Origin: Apoderus coryli
Taxonomy: Eukaryota > Arthropoda > Insecta > Coleoptera > Attelabidae
Direction: 5' to 3'
DNA: 64,000 nucleotides
NCBI GenBank assembly: GCA_911728435.2
Contig: OU452200.1
Span: 744,001 to 808,000, forward strand
In this document: piece by piece, positions 45,425-56,395 of the stretch
Numbering within the stretch: the stretch's first letter is position 1
Layout: each line of letters begins with the position of its first letter
The notes under the pieces: model-generated
What the model was told of the DNA's origin: nothing
Seen by the model: only the letters and a program-made list of their open reading frames with translations
Database searches by the model: none
Made by a program: the position numbers and the translations under genes

Positions 45425-46099
45425 TGAAAACTTATATTTGCATTCACATTACAATTTTTTTTTTTAATTAAACCATATACCTACACATAATCTTTATGGA
45501 AGCATGAATACAATATTTAACATACAAATTAAAAAAACAGTTTTATTTTAATTTGGATGGGACCTCGTAGATGCTACCGAACGATATTTTATTTCTATAA
45601 GCAACATACATATAATAGTATATTATGTTATGTTATATTCGATGTCTAACGAACTAACTACCATAATTCCAGTTTATAAATAATTACCATTAATAAACCT
45701 TCTGGCTTGAATATCGTAGTGTGTTATTTTTTGTACTTATTATTTTTGCCTTGAATATAATACCGTATTGAAGTTAAATGACCCCGTGGACTCACTGAGT
45801 ATTAAGTGCTCAAAAGTTTATAAACATATTAAATGCCTATTATGCATGTATTTTCTGTTAATAGTTTATGAATTGTTAAAATTGAACAAAAAATCATGTC
45901 TTTTTTAATGCAAATGCAGTGATTTTTTTTTTATGAGTATATAAAACGTAATTACAATTTAAAACTGAATCGTATAAAATAAATTCTCCCACATCAACAA
46001 CAGTTTAAACAAATGCATCGTTTGGAAAAATTTAGCTTGAACAGAACTTCCCGTTTCTTTCATTTTAATTTTTGAGTTTCTAGCATTAAGTAAGAGTTT
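45425..46099. other. No gene seen
   Basis: AT-rich stretch between piggyBac and LINE relics. Confidence 0.4.
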
Positions 46100-46645
46100 G
46101 TGCTCCAAAAGAGAATTATGCGTTTAATTTGCCTTATAACTTTTCATGTAGAGGAATATTTCCAGAAAAACGAGTGCTGACTGTTTGTTCTATTTATCTC
46201 TTGAAATTATTGACAAATGGTTCTTTGCACAGTTACATGACATGTAGGCGTGATCATCTGCTTCGACCCAGATCTAACCATGAATCATATAAAAAGTCAC
46301 CTCAATACTCCGGTATTTATTTTTTTAACATGCTGCCGTGCCGCTTGAGGGAATTTCAATCGGAGAAAATATTTAAGCGCAAATTGAAAGATTTTTTAAT
46401 ATCGGGGACATTCTACACGCTGCGGGAATTTACCGAGTTATGTGTTCGCCTGTGATATCTATTTCTATATATTTTTTAAATTTGTTTATTGTCTTTTCAA
46501 TTTATTTAATATTTTTCAGATGTAGGTATGTGTTGCTTTTGTCTGTATTTTTTGTTCATTTGTATATATCTTTTGCCTTTTGACTTGCCAATTGTACAAT
46601 ATTTGTTATTTGTGATGGCTGAATAAAGAATTTGAATTTGAATTA
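46100..46645 (+). pseudogene. CR1/Jockey-like LINE, C-terminus and 3' UTR
   Basis: A 108-codon frame carries VCSIYLLKLLTNGSLHSYM, RSNHESYKKSPQYSGIYFFN, LPCRLREFQSEKIFKRKLKD and FYTLREF, the usual tail after the RT domain of CR1/Jockey LINEs (Y-N-LP... F---LK-FL... FY---EF). About 190 bp of 3' UTR follow, ending GGCTGAATAAAGAATTTGAATTTGAATT, a poly(A)-like signal plus short repeat tail. The 5' part is missing. Confidence 0.85.
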
Positions 46646-46885
46646 AGTTAAGTAAATTTTTCAATCATTTCGAGATTATGAGTCACTTCCACTGGCTGTT
46701 TCATACAGAGCAAGCCTTAAAACAATAAGAACAGGCGTATCCTGCATTTTATTCAAAACATAATTCAGATGTTCTTAAGTAGGATAAATAAAATTGTTAC
46801 TTTGAAGGTTTACAGCCACTTCCAAGCTTTGTATTTACGTTTTGGTTAGAAACATCATCAGCAGTCACTCGCTAACGAATATGAA

Positions 46886-47169
46886 TTATTCCAGCTCAGG
46901 GACTTCTCTAAACTCTAAAATAGCTAAACAGACCGATCCTCGAGCCGCAAACCTTGTCACAAAATTGACACACCCATTTACCGGCTGTTGTAGGTGCGCT
47001 GCCCCATCGATGTATTCTCTAATTTTTCGATGTTGCCTCTTTGCATCCTCATGTCGTCGACGCTGCTCTTCAAAAAATTGATGTGTTTCCGGCAAGCACC
47101 CTTCCGAAAGTGGGAGAAGATGATTGGACAAAATTCTTGCAAGAACCTCTCCAGCGATGGTTTCCACAT
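46886..47169 (-). pseudogene. RTE-type LINE fragment (RT block)
   Basis: ETIAGEVLARILSNHLLPLS followed by EGCLPET matches the 'AGK-LARIL-NRL... LPE(S)Q' block of RTE-group reverse transcriptases. Sequence beyond it (RRRHEDAKRQHRKIREY) does not match, so the piece is spliced to other DNA. It abuts the plus-strand LINE copy D. Confidence 0.55.
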
Positions 47170-49375
47170 ACGGACCTATCCCCGTGTATTGTCTCCTCTT
47201 CTATGGCCACTAGTGCTGGATGGAAAATGGATAGGGCAGGCTTTACTCTGCAAAGCCACGCCGACGACATTGTTCTCACAGTTAAGGGAAAACACACATC
47301 GGTTATATCCAACCGCATGCAAATTTGCATTAAACAAAATTAAAAACTGGTACGACGCTGAGGGATTGAATATAAATCCGAAAAAAACAGTGTTTGTGGT
47401 GGTTTCACGAGAAAGAGAAAGGTGGACATTATTAACCCCACTCTCAGCGGTGAGCAAATTTGCCTTTCGGATAACGTCAAATACCTGGGAGTAATCCTGG
47501 ATAAACGACTAATCTGGAATCAGCATATAGAGAAAACCATATAGAAAGCCACAGCGGCCATATGGACGTGTCACAGGCTACAGGACTACAAGGGCATCTG
47601 AAAGTTCGTGAGATGTCAAAGCACCTGTCCTTTTGCTGACAGGATGTAAACAATTCCACCGAAAACGATTGACATACGCGACTACACGTTGTGAAGTAGA
47701 AAAGGAAGAATACCTTTCTAGCACTGACTCTAGAAAATTGGATTTCACTTGAGTTACTGCGGCAATAATTTTTCTTTCTTCCTCTATAACAGAGGAATGC
47801 GAACTATGCAAAATTCCGGTAGGCTCCGCTGACCCGGACAAAACTAGGAAAGGCGGTCCTGTCTACCATAATGAACATTGTAATAAATCACTTGGCAACA
47901 AACCACGTGATCCCACGTCTGCGGGATTTTCATGCGAAGGTACGTAATGCCAGAGTTCCGAAGGAACTCTCTCCTGAACATAGGCGACTCGGTTGCAGAC
48001 AAATGTCTTCCACCGATGCGGTTCAGCCATGGTCCAGGCAAGTGTAACTTGTGAATCAGACCAACATGCAACACGAGAAAAGAGAATGCGGTTCGAGAAA
48101 ACATGTTGTACATAAGCGACTAAGCGAGCCGCTAAAACTGCTGCGCATAATTCTAATCGAGGTAGCGAAATCTTTTTTAAAGGGGCTACCTTCGATTTAG
48201 CACATACAAGATAGGTTCGCGGTGACCCAGAAATATGCGGAAATACAAAATAAACAACGGCACAATATCCTCTCTCACTGGCATCTCCGAAACCGTGGAG
48301 TTCACCATGAGAAAAATCATCTGGTGCAAGCACCTTTGGATTTAGGAAGAAACCCGTCGGACGCTTTGCCACGCAAACATGATTTTGAAATCCCATTTAA
48401 AGTGATCATTGCAGACCGTCAAAATTGGCTAAATGGAGAACTACGATTCCCAGAAAACACATCCGTCTGGTATACGGACGGTTCAAAAGGAATAGAAGGG
48501 AACACAGGCATGGGAGTATACGGGCCAAATTGCAGGCTCTCTCAATCTCTCGGGAAAAGCCCCACTATATTCCAAGCAGAGATCAACGCTATTAATCGTT
48601 GTGCTCAAGAATGCCTGCAGAGAGGCATCCCAGAACGGCAGATCAATATTATGCCAGACAGTCAAGCAGCGTTAAACGCACTGAGGTCTTACACCTTCAC
48701 GTCAAAGCTAGCATAGGAATGCAAACAGACCCTAAAGCAACTGGCAGCTCAGGGGAAAAAGACTACTCTGACATGGGTGCCAGGATATGAAGGCATAGAG
48801 GGGAACGAAGTGGCGGACCAACTTGCAAAAGAGGGCGCAAACGCTCCGTTCTGCGGCCCGGAACCCATCTTTGGCCTTCCAAAAAGCCATATGAAGGAAA
48901 AACTTCGGAGATGGGAAAAGGAACAACTTAAGTCCTACTGGAGAAACACTCCAGGCTTGAGACAATCAAAAAGGTTTATCAAACTTTCAGAGGCCAACGC
49001 AGGGAAGCTTATCCAACTAGAGAGAAGCGTTCTAAGGCGAATTACAGGCCTTTTTACGGGACACCATCGAGTGAAGTACCATCTCAAAAAGATTGGCCTA
49101 ACCGAGGACGACACTTGTCGGTATTGCGAAGACGCAACAGAGACAGCAGAACACGTGCTCTGTGAATGCATGGCACTTTTCTGCAAAAGTCTAAAACACC
49201 TTGGAGGGGTGACCCTAACACCCGACGAGGCAAGGAATTTAGTCCCTAGAGAAATCATCAACTCTATGAAAAGTGTGGGACAGCTGGGCAATTCATAGAT
49301 TAGAGTCATTCACAGCAGGTTGAAGTGAGGGGAGGCCAAACCTCCTAAACGACTCCAATAAAACAATCTAGAACA
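47170..49375 (+). pseudogene. RNase H-type LINE, copy D, interrupted by BEL/Pao
   Basis: The left piece (47170-47582) reads RVLSPLLWPLVLD, HADDIVLTVKGKH (YADD with Y changed to H), WYDAEGLNINPKKTVFVVVS, LSDNVKYLGVILDKRLIWNQ. The right piece (48330-49298) has the RNase H domain: VWYTDGSKGIEGNTGMGVYG (first D), FQAEINAINRCAQE (E), DSQAALNAL (D) and, after a shift, TWVPGYEGIEGNEVADQLAK (HxGxxGNE-like, His changed to Tyr; last D kept). Then KYHLKKIGLTEDDTCRYCED leads to the CCHC knuckle and LGNS at 49298. The 3' UTR ends near 49375 with CTCCAATAAAACAATCTAG. It supplies the domains deleted from copy A. Confidence 0.92.
47583..48335 (-). mobile_element. BEL/Pao retrotransposon fragment (RNase H to integrase N-term)
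   Basis: From 48335 down: GELHGFGDASERGYCAVVYF is the BEL/Pao RNase H start (F-DAS--AY-AVVY). Then come LPRLELCAAVLAARL, CWSDSQVTLAWTM, HYVPSHENPADVGSRGLLPS, the end of RNase H. After frameshifts there are VTQVKSNFLESVLERYSSFS, VVAYVNRFRWNC and GALTSHELSDALVVL, the linker to integrase. It lacks LTRs and lies inside LINE copy D, so it entered as a fragment or was cut down later. Confidence 0.9.
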
Positions 49376-50460
49376 ATTATCCCCGTTCTTAAATATAGTG
49401 AAAATTGAGGCATCTCACATTTGAGCAGGCATATTTTTCACCGTGCCTGGTGAAAATAACGTTAAAATCTGAGACTCACAGCTGAAGCTGCTCAAAAGGC
49501 ATAATATGCATAAATTCCAGTAAATTTTTCAAAAGCTTTAGCCCGTTATAACCAAAAATAACAACAATAACATGACCTAATTTAACAACAATACCCATTT
49601 AACATACCCGAAATTTCAAAAAGAATTAAAATAAAAAAATCCAAGCATACCTAACTACTGTAAAACTATTTCGTACTGATAATATAGCCATCACTATATA
49701 CATGACGATATAATAAAACATTTTAAAACACTTTGCAATTTCCCAAAAGTGTGTCAAAAAGTAATAAATTGAGTATTCTGCTTGTAGAAATTAAAAAAAT
49801 ATAGAGCATACTGTTACGGTTTCTAATTTCACAATACACAATACCCATGTTGTCTGTCACCAGGAAAATTTACAACTTAATTATAACAAATGGTGTTTCT
49901 ATTGAAAAATGTTGAGAATAATTCTGAATGGTAGCCAAGCCCCGAGAAATAATAATAAGATTATAAATATATTTAGGTGCTTTAACCTAGTTCCTAATAA
50001 AAATATTCGTCAACACCTCTTTTATTACTGAGGCGGACTTTATTGCGTTCATGTCAAAAATAATGTAAAAAAGGCGCACTTTCTAATTTTTGGAAAGATT
50101 TCTTGGCACTGAAACTACTGTTTAATATAGAAACGGAAAATTATTGTTCGGCAGTATCGTAAAAGTGAATTTATTTTTGTGGTTTGTTGAAAGATGCTTA
50201 CAGAGTGAGAAATGAAAACGAGGTAAGCAGGAACGCGATAAACTAAATAGTAAAAATGACATTCGGTGGATTTATGTATCTATTTTATTAGGAAGAAGCT
50301 GAGATTGAGAAAACGTTAGCATACCGACGATAATTTTTTACTAAATATAGTAACCACTCAAATTAGTTAATTTTAACTCATGTGTCAAATTTCATCCAAT
50401 CACCTCTGGATTACAGCGATAATGTGGTGTTTTCAGTTTGGTGTTTTTTTTTATTAAAAA
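49376..50460. other. No gene seen
   Basis: AT-rich flanking sequence between the LINE and the Crypton. Confidence 0.4.
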
Positions 50461-50464
50461 TTAA

Positions 50465-50482
50465 TTAAACGTCAAACTGACA
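50465..50482 (+). repeat. 18-bp direct repeat left of the Crypton
   Basis: TTAAACGTCAAACTGACA, repeated with two mismatches at 51659-51676 in direct orientation. Confidence 0.65.
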
Positions 50483-50493
50483 ACTGGTTTAAA

Positions 50494-51606
50494 AATGTCG
50501 CGAAGATTTGGTATTATATCTAATAATATACCAAAAATGCAATCAAATCAAAAAAATATGTATGGAAAATATTTCTCGAGTTTTGTGCGACCAGAGAATA
50601 CGAACTGAATGCTGGAACGAGTTTGCATAATTTGGCTAATATATTGAAAGATTATGCGGTAAATACGAGAAAAGCTGACGGAACTGAATATAAAGAAGCA
50701 ACTGTAAAAACAATTTGGAATACTACGAGTAGGCTACTCCAGGAAAAATACTTCAAAGACTTCAAAATTGTATTCGACCCGTTTACCAGTGTGATATTCA
50801 AAAATGCGCGAGATGCAAGAAATGCAGAACTTAAAAGATTACAGCAGGATCCAAACAAACGAAAATGCAGTTCATCAAATTTGAGTTCAAGTGATTTGGC
50901 TAGAATCATTGGATTATGGGATGAATGTACACCAGAAGGTTTACAAACATTTTTTTACCATATGGTAGCTGTTGGGTTAGCTTGACGAGGTGGTGAACCA
51001 GCTGATTGCCTTGTAGTTTATTTCACGATTGAGAAAAATAATGATGGAACGCCAACCAACAGAATTGAATACAATCCAATATTCAGTAAAACTTGCCAAG
51101 GAGGATCGAAAAGTTGTACAAATAGCAAGTGGCTTGTTCCAAATATTGCAAACGAAAGTGCATGCCCTGTTCGGTTATTCCATAAATGATTGTCCAAAAG
51201 GGGGAAAAATATTACTTCCAGTCGCCTATTCTTGAGACCAAATCGTTTCTGGAAATCCGAAAGTGACTCATGGTTTGACAATATACCGGTAGGCAAGAAC
51301 ACAATTAATATGCGGACCAAATCATCAGCGCAAGCTATTGGGTTGGACACTAATTGTAAAAAGATATCCAATCATTTGGCAAATAAAGGAATTCCTGAAG
51401 AGCAATTAATAAAAATAACAGGACATAGCAGCTCTAATTCAATTATACCGTAGTTAAATATTAACCAAGAACGCCATGGTGAAATAATCAACACCATGCG
51501 AGGAATTTCTTCAACAGTGGAAATGAACAATCCGTCAACTTCAGCAAACTCTTCTTCCAATTTAACATTTACCAATTGTGCTTTTCACAACTGTAGTTTT
51601 AAATAA
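50494..51606 (+). pseudogene. Crypton-type tyrosine recombinase
   Basis: A DUF3504/Crypton-like tyrosine recombinase of about 370 codons. ATG at 50494 gives MSRRFGIISNNIPK. One A is missing in the run at about 50535, then NAIKSKKYVWKIFLEFCATR, TSLHNLANILKDYAVNTRKA and LSSSDLARIIGLWDECTPEG follow. RGGEPADCLVVYF holds the first catalytic Arg. KISNHLANKGIPEEQLIKIT and GHSSSNSI carry the TGH box, although the expected HxxR just before it is altered. The frame stays open but for three stops: TGA at 50983, TGA near 51187 and TAG at 51451. The last lies where the nucleophilic Tyr (PYL) should be. The end, TFTNCAFHNCSFK, resembles known Crypton tails. Confidence 0.88.
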
Positions 51607-51658
51607 AAATTAATAATATTTGTTTGATTAGAACTAATACATTTTGTATTGAAAATTA

Positions 51659-51676
51659 TTAAACGTCAGATTGACA
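51659..51676 (+). repeat. 18-bp direct repeat right of the Crypton
   Basis: TTAAACGTCAGATTGACA, 53 bp after the Crypton stop; pairs with 50465-50482. Confidence 0.65.
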
Positions 51677-51748
51677 GTCAAATTTTTGATATCTACAAAG
51701 TAAAAAATTATCTTATCGAATACTCCTCGGGCCTCCATAATTACTCAA

Positions 51749-51860
51749 AATTTCGTCATAGAGAATCCTTCAAGCGAGTTGCTCAAGGATAATAGCCCTT
51801 GGCCTGCGGCCTTGAGTTATTATCAAGCAACACGATTTCGGCATTCTCTATGACAAAATT
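51749..51860. repeat. 112-bp interrupted palindrome
   Basis: CGTCATAGAGAAT and ATTCTCTATGAC form the outer arms, GTTGCTCAAGGATAATAGCC and its partner the middle, and GGCC/GGCC the centre. The arms are imperfect. It could be a small MITE or a subterminal structure linked to the neighbouring Crypton. Confidence 0.7.
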
Positions 51861-52064
51861 AAAATCTTCTCATAAGTTTGGTGTTTTCGGCAGATAAATA
51901 ACTCAAAATTTCACACTAATGTAATGTCTAAATTTCCTATATACATAGCATAGACAATTATTGTCATTACTTAACTAAATAATTAAATAATAAACACACA
52001 AACAAATAAACACTGACATACAAAACAAAAACAGTTACCTATACTTACAAAAATATAAATTAAA

Positions 52065-52412
52065 TTAAAAACACACATACAATTTTAATTTACAGTAAAT
52101 TGAATTGTGAAACAAACAAAAACAAGAAACATTTAATTGCAGACAACACGAGGTTCTTAAATTCCTCAACCGTATAAAAATCCCCGAGAATAGCAACTTC
52201 TTAATTGCTCTTTTGAATTTATTTAAACTAATTATTGATTTAATGTGGCTAAGCAAAATATTATACCCACATACATCGGAGATCTTTTGTATAGTTCTAG
52301 AGTATGATATTACCTCTTCTGGTATTATAATTGTGCTGATCACTATTTCTCGGCAATCCTGCTTTAACTCTAAATATAGACAATAAACTTTTATAAATAA
52401 ATAGTAGAGCAA
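52065..52412 (-). pseudogene. CR1/Jockey-like LINE C-terminus
   Basis: YNILLSHIKSIISLNKFKRA with IKKLLFSGIF corresponds to the 'YN-LP-HIK... FK--LK-FLL---FY' tail of CR1/Jockey LINEs. Shifted and partly scrambled, no RT core. Confidence 0.65.
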
Positions 52413-53480
52413 CTACTGTTAACAGTTTTTTGGTTTTAAAAACCTCCCTACAAGAATGGCGATATGGATTCTCAAAAATTCATCGGGCAACAAAATCTCT
52501 ACTAATATTTTGAGACTGTCCCCAAATAACCAGATTGTAGGACAGAACTGCATGAAACACTCAAAATTTCGAGAAGGCTAAGGGAACCTTTTAATAGAGT
52601 ACAATCCTGTTCTCAATTGAAGTAGCTAGCAGTTTCATTTGCCCTACAAGACTATCTAATAAGTTTTTTGTATCTAATAACCGTTTATTGCTTCCTTTTT
52701 GGAAAATCGGCCAGTGATTGAAGAATGTGCCTCTAAATGAATTAGAAACATGAAAGAAAAAAAGTGGTACTGGATACAGACAATGAAAAAAATTACCAAC
52801 CACTGCCTTAGAGCTGGAGCGGTTCCCAAATTATGCAAAAGTGGCATTTTCCAACCATATGCTTGGTCGCTTTACGCAACACACAACTGGGCTGGAAGAC
52901 AATTAGACAATCACAAACAATCGAAATTCAAAGCCAAAATTGTGTGTCAACTTAACAATGTTCTTCAGTATAAACAAAAAATGTAAAGTTTGCTATTAGA
53001 GAAAACATTTTCAGCCGCTAATTCTTCAAGACATTTTTCGAGATTATAAATTCAGTTAGTGCACCCGCCGTTTCATTATGTTCATAATACTACTCGTACC
53101 TACTTATAAGCTGGTCTTGTTCTGCATGCGTAGGGGAACGCTATTCGCTTCCTTTTTCGAACTGGAGCTGTCATTGATATCATAACATTTTATTGCCCAT
53201 TGTTCTTTAAAGACCCTTCTATGCGCGTGTTTATAATATACCCATACAATCATAATGTGGCTGGACTGTTTTGCCCATATCATAACCCCGGCGGTAAACA
53301 CCATTATATAAAAATAAAATATACGCATCAGACTAATTAAAAATGCCTGTGAGGAGATATAAAATTTAACACAGACATAGGAGAGAAAGAAGCAGAAGAA
53401 TCAGATGCTTGTATAAGGTTTTTGACTTCCTGTCGCGATTGTAAATATTTTTTTTCTGAACCACATTATTTTTGATTAGT
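52413..53480. other. No gene supported
   Basis: Short open frames such as 52750-52986 have no recognisable motif. Confidence 0.35.
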
Positions 53481-53482
53481 TA

Positions 53483-53940
53483 TACAGGGTGGTCCAACTT
53501 TTACCTGCATGAATTTCAGAATCGATAGATAATCGACAAATAATGTGAGTTTGGTTAATAAACTATGTGCGAAAAATGCTTCGTTACAAAGTTACAGGGT
53601 GTTGAAATTTAAGAAAAAAAATCGAATTTTATTAATATCTTTATAACCAATTGAGATATTTCAATGAAATTTGGCAGGTGTGGAGAGATAATATAGCTTC
53701 ATTTTTTCATGTAATAATATTATTTTTATTTCCACCAGTGGCGTGCGCACGGCTACCAATTGCGACATTTTTAATGAAAAAACAGATACGCCACTTGTTT
53801 ATCTCAAAATTAAAATTATATCTGCAATTCTTGTTCAATTTAAAAGAAAAAACTACTCTTGGCTTTTTTTTGTATGACGCAAAATTTTCGAGTAAAAAAA
53901 TAAAAATCGTCTTAATTAAATGTATTGAAAACTAACATCT
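53483..53940 (+). mobile_element. Solo mariner-type terminal segment
   Basis: TACAGGGTGGTCCAAC at 53483, preceded by TA, shares its first 16 bases with the TIR of the 2.6-4.7 kb element, then diverges. A second TTACAGGGTGTTG lies about 110 bp inside. The following sequence (GAGATATTTCAATGAAATTT) is of the kind found in subterminal regions of related insect elements. No right end and no transposase were found. Confidence 0.5.
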
Positions 53941-55139
53941 CAATAAAAGATTAAATTGTAACGCATTTTACAGCCTGCAGGAATTTTAGACCATGTTACA
54001 GACATTGTAGATGCATATTCTGTGGCTGCTGATTTTGATGGCATAATAATATGGGGGATTTGTCACAATAAATCCTTAATGTTTCAGGAATTTAACAGGA
54101 GGATTTGGTTGGTCAGGTCGTCGTCATCTAATGAGTTTCTCTTCAAGCATTTCGAATGAATCTTGAATGAATTTTTTTTTCAGCAAACTCCATCAACAAA
54201 TTTTTCAAATAACCTTGTTATATTACCAACTTTATATTAATTGCAATTCCTAAGATTTTGTTGAGTATTTTTTTTTTCTGTTAATTTAATTCTGGAAAAC
54301 GTTGTTTCGTTATCAGGCTGTAAATATTTCCAAGTAGAAGAAGTAGACTCCCACAGTGATATTCTTGTTTTGTATTTCAATATTAATTACTGCGCACGAA
54401 ACAAAATATTTTCGTCTGTATTAAATTATGTAAATAATATTATGATGTTTTTTTGAAAATAAAATATTTTTAAAACACAGTGTGTCAGCAACAGTCGGCT
54501 CATAAGATATATTTCCCTCTTTCTCGTTACTAAAAATGTCAGTCAGTTTATTCACAGTATGCTTAGCTCTACGGTTTGTTTTGTTCTGAGAAAGAGAGAA
54601 GACAAAGATGCGCACCTGCTTATCGAAGTTAACATGAGAACAAGCAATAAACTGGACGATTTGACATTTTCTCATTTCTTATCTTGTTTAAATTATTCTT
54701 TTTCATTTTTTTTTCAAATTCTGATTTATGGGAAATCATATGTTCGGAACATGTTGGTACAAATGTTTAGGCAATGTTACGATATAAATATTTTGTGCCA
54801 CACACATCTACAAGGTACAAATAAAGGAAATTTTCTTCCATACATTCAGAGTGCTACGCCGGCGCCGTTCTAATTTTGAATTGGAACCGTCTTGTTATGG
54901 TTCTACAGGGTGTTTCTCTCTCAAACTAGACGCTTTCTTATGGGAACTTATGTTTCTGTCTCAAACACCAACAACTGACCTGCATCCTCTAGGTGCAAAC
55001 ATAATTCCGCTACATTTAACAGGGGGCTTTTCTTGAGTTCAGTTTTTTGTCCATAACTTTTTTGTTCTTCAAGTTAATTTACGTCTGAAAAAAAAATCAA
55101 GTAGGTAAGTGAACAAATTTGACTGTTGCAAAAAATTTG
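53941..55139. other. No gene seen; one TACAGGGTGTTTC box
   Basis: A TACAGGGTGTTTCTCTC box at about 54904 resembles a mariner/MITE terminus but no partner was found. Confidence 0.35.
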
Positions 55140-55260
55140 CAGGCTCTTGTGCTGATTCTTTTATTTATCAATGATCTTGCCTCCTCCGGAAAAACTGATT
55201 TTTTGTTATGTTTGCTGATAACATAACGACGCTAGTTTCTTTAAAGAAATAAATAAAAGC
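55140..55260 (+). pseudogene. LINE RT sliver (up to the YADD box)
   Basis: A shifted reading gives LILLFINDLASSGKTDFLL, then FADNITTLVSLKK. This is the GPLLFL-(F/Y)INDL...FADD block of a CR1/Jockey RT, with the second D of the active site changed to N. The FADN part is the first bit of the 334-bp tandem repeat. Confidence 0.7.
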
Positions 55261-56150
55261 TAAGATAGATAGGCTATACAGGTTCCCGACCATTTTCCCT
55301 TTTTTCTTGCTTTTTTTACTCACAGAGAATGGCAACGCCGCAACTTAAGGATAAATTCTCGCAAATTTGGGGGAAAAGAGCTCAATTTAGCTGCAATTTC
55401 CCATAATTTACCACCGAAAATCCATACAGGGTTGCCAAATTTGTCCCACTTTACGAAAACCCAGGGGAGAAATCCAATTTTGAATTTGCTCAATTTTTGT
55501 TCCCAAGTGGGGGTGGTGTTGGCATTTGACGTTGACGTATGGTGTTTGCTGATAACATAACGGCGCTAGTTTCTTTTAAGAAATGGATAAAAGCTAAGAT
55601 AGATACGCTATACGAGTTTCCGACCATTTTCCCTTTTTTCTTCCTTTTTTTACCCACAGAGAATGGCAACGCCGCAATTTAAGGATAAATGCTCGGAAAT
55701 TTGGGGGAAAAGAGCTGAATTTAGCTGGAATTTCCCATAATTTACCACCGAAAACCCATACAGCATTGCCAAATTAGTCCCATTTTACGAAAACCCAGCG
55801 GAGAAATCCCATTTTCAATTCGCTGAATTTTTGTTCCCAAGTGGGGGTGGTGTTGGCATTTGACGTTGACGTGTGGTGTTTGCTGATAACATAACGGCGC
55901 TAGTTTCTTTTAAGAAATTGATAAAAGCTAAGGTAGATATGCTATACTGGTTCCCGACCATTTTTCCTTTTTTTTTCCACAGAGAATAGCAACGCCGCAA
56001 TTTGAGGGTAAATTCTCGCAAATTTGGTGGAAAAGAGCTCAATTTAGCTGCAAATTCTCATAGTTTACCACCGAAAACCCATACAGCGTTGCCAAATTTT
56101 TGTTCCCAAGTGATGGTGGTGTTTGGCATTTGACGTTGACGTACGGAGCT
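55210..56150 (+). repeat. 334-bp tandem repeat, three copies
   Basis: Units start at 55210, 55544 and 55878 with GTTTGCTGATAACATAACG. A second anchor, CCACCGAAAA, recurs at 55411, 55745 and 56068, so the third unit has lost 11 bp before the anchor. It also ends early. Each unit begins with LINE-derived code (ADNIT-LVS-KK) and continues with a non-coding part carrying ATGGCAACGCCGCAA and TTGACGTTGACGT. Confidence 0.9.
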
Positions 56151-56179
56151 TGAGATTTGACGTATAGAGTTGACATATA

Positions 56180-56395
56180 CTTACCCCCACCAGTTGGGAA
56201 GCCAAATTTTAGCAAATTTCTCTCTGGTTTTCATTTGCAGCCTAATTGAGCTCGTTTGCCCCCAAATTTGCGAGAATTTACCCTCACATTGCGATGTTGC
56301 CATTTTCTGTGGGAAACAAAAGTACTTAAAGAAAAAAGGGAAAATGGTCCGGAACCCGTATAGCGGTTTTACTAGCTAACTTTGCTTATTTTGTA
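56180..56395 (-). repeat. Inverted partial copy of the 334-bp unit
   Basis: The reverse complement of this stretch reads GACCATTTTCCCTTTTTTCT, ATGGCAAC(A)TCGCAA and GGTAAATTCTCGCAAATTTG, matching the inner part of the tandem units with more divergence. Confidence 0.85.
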
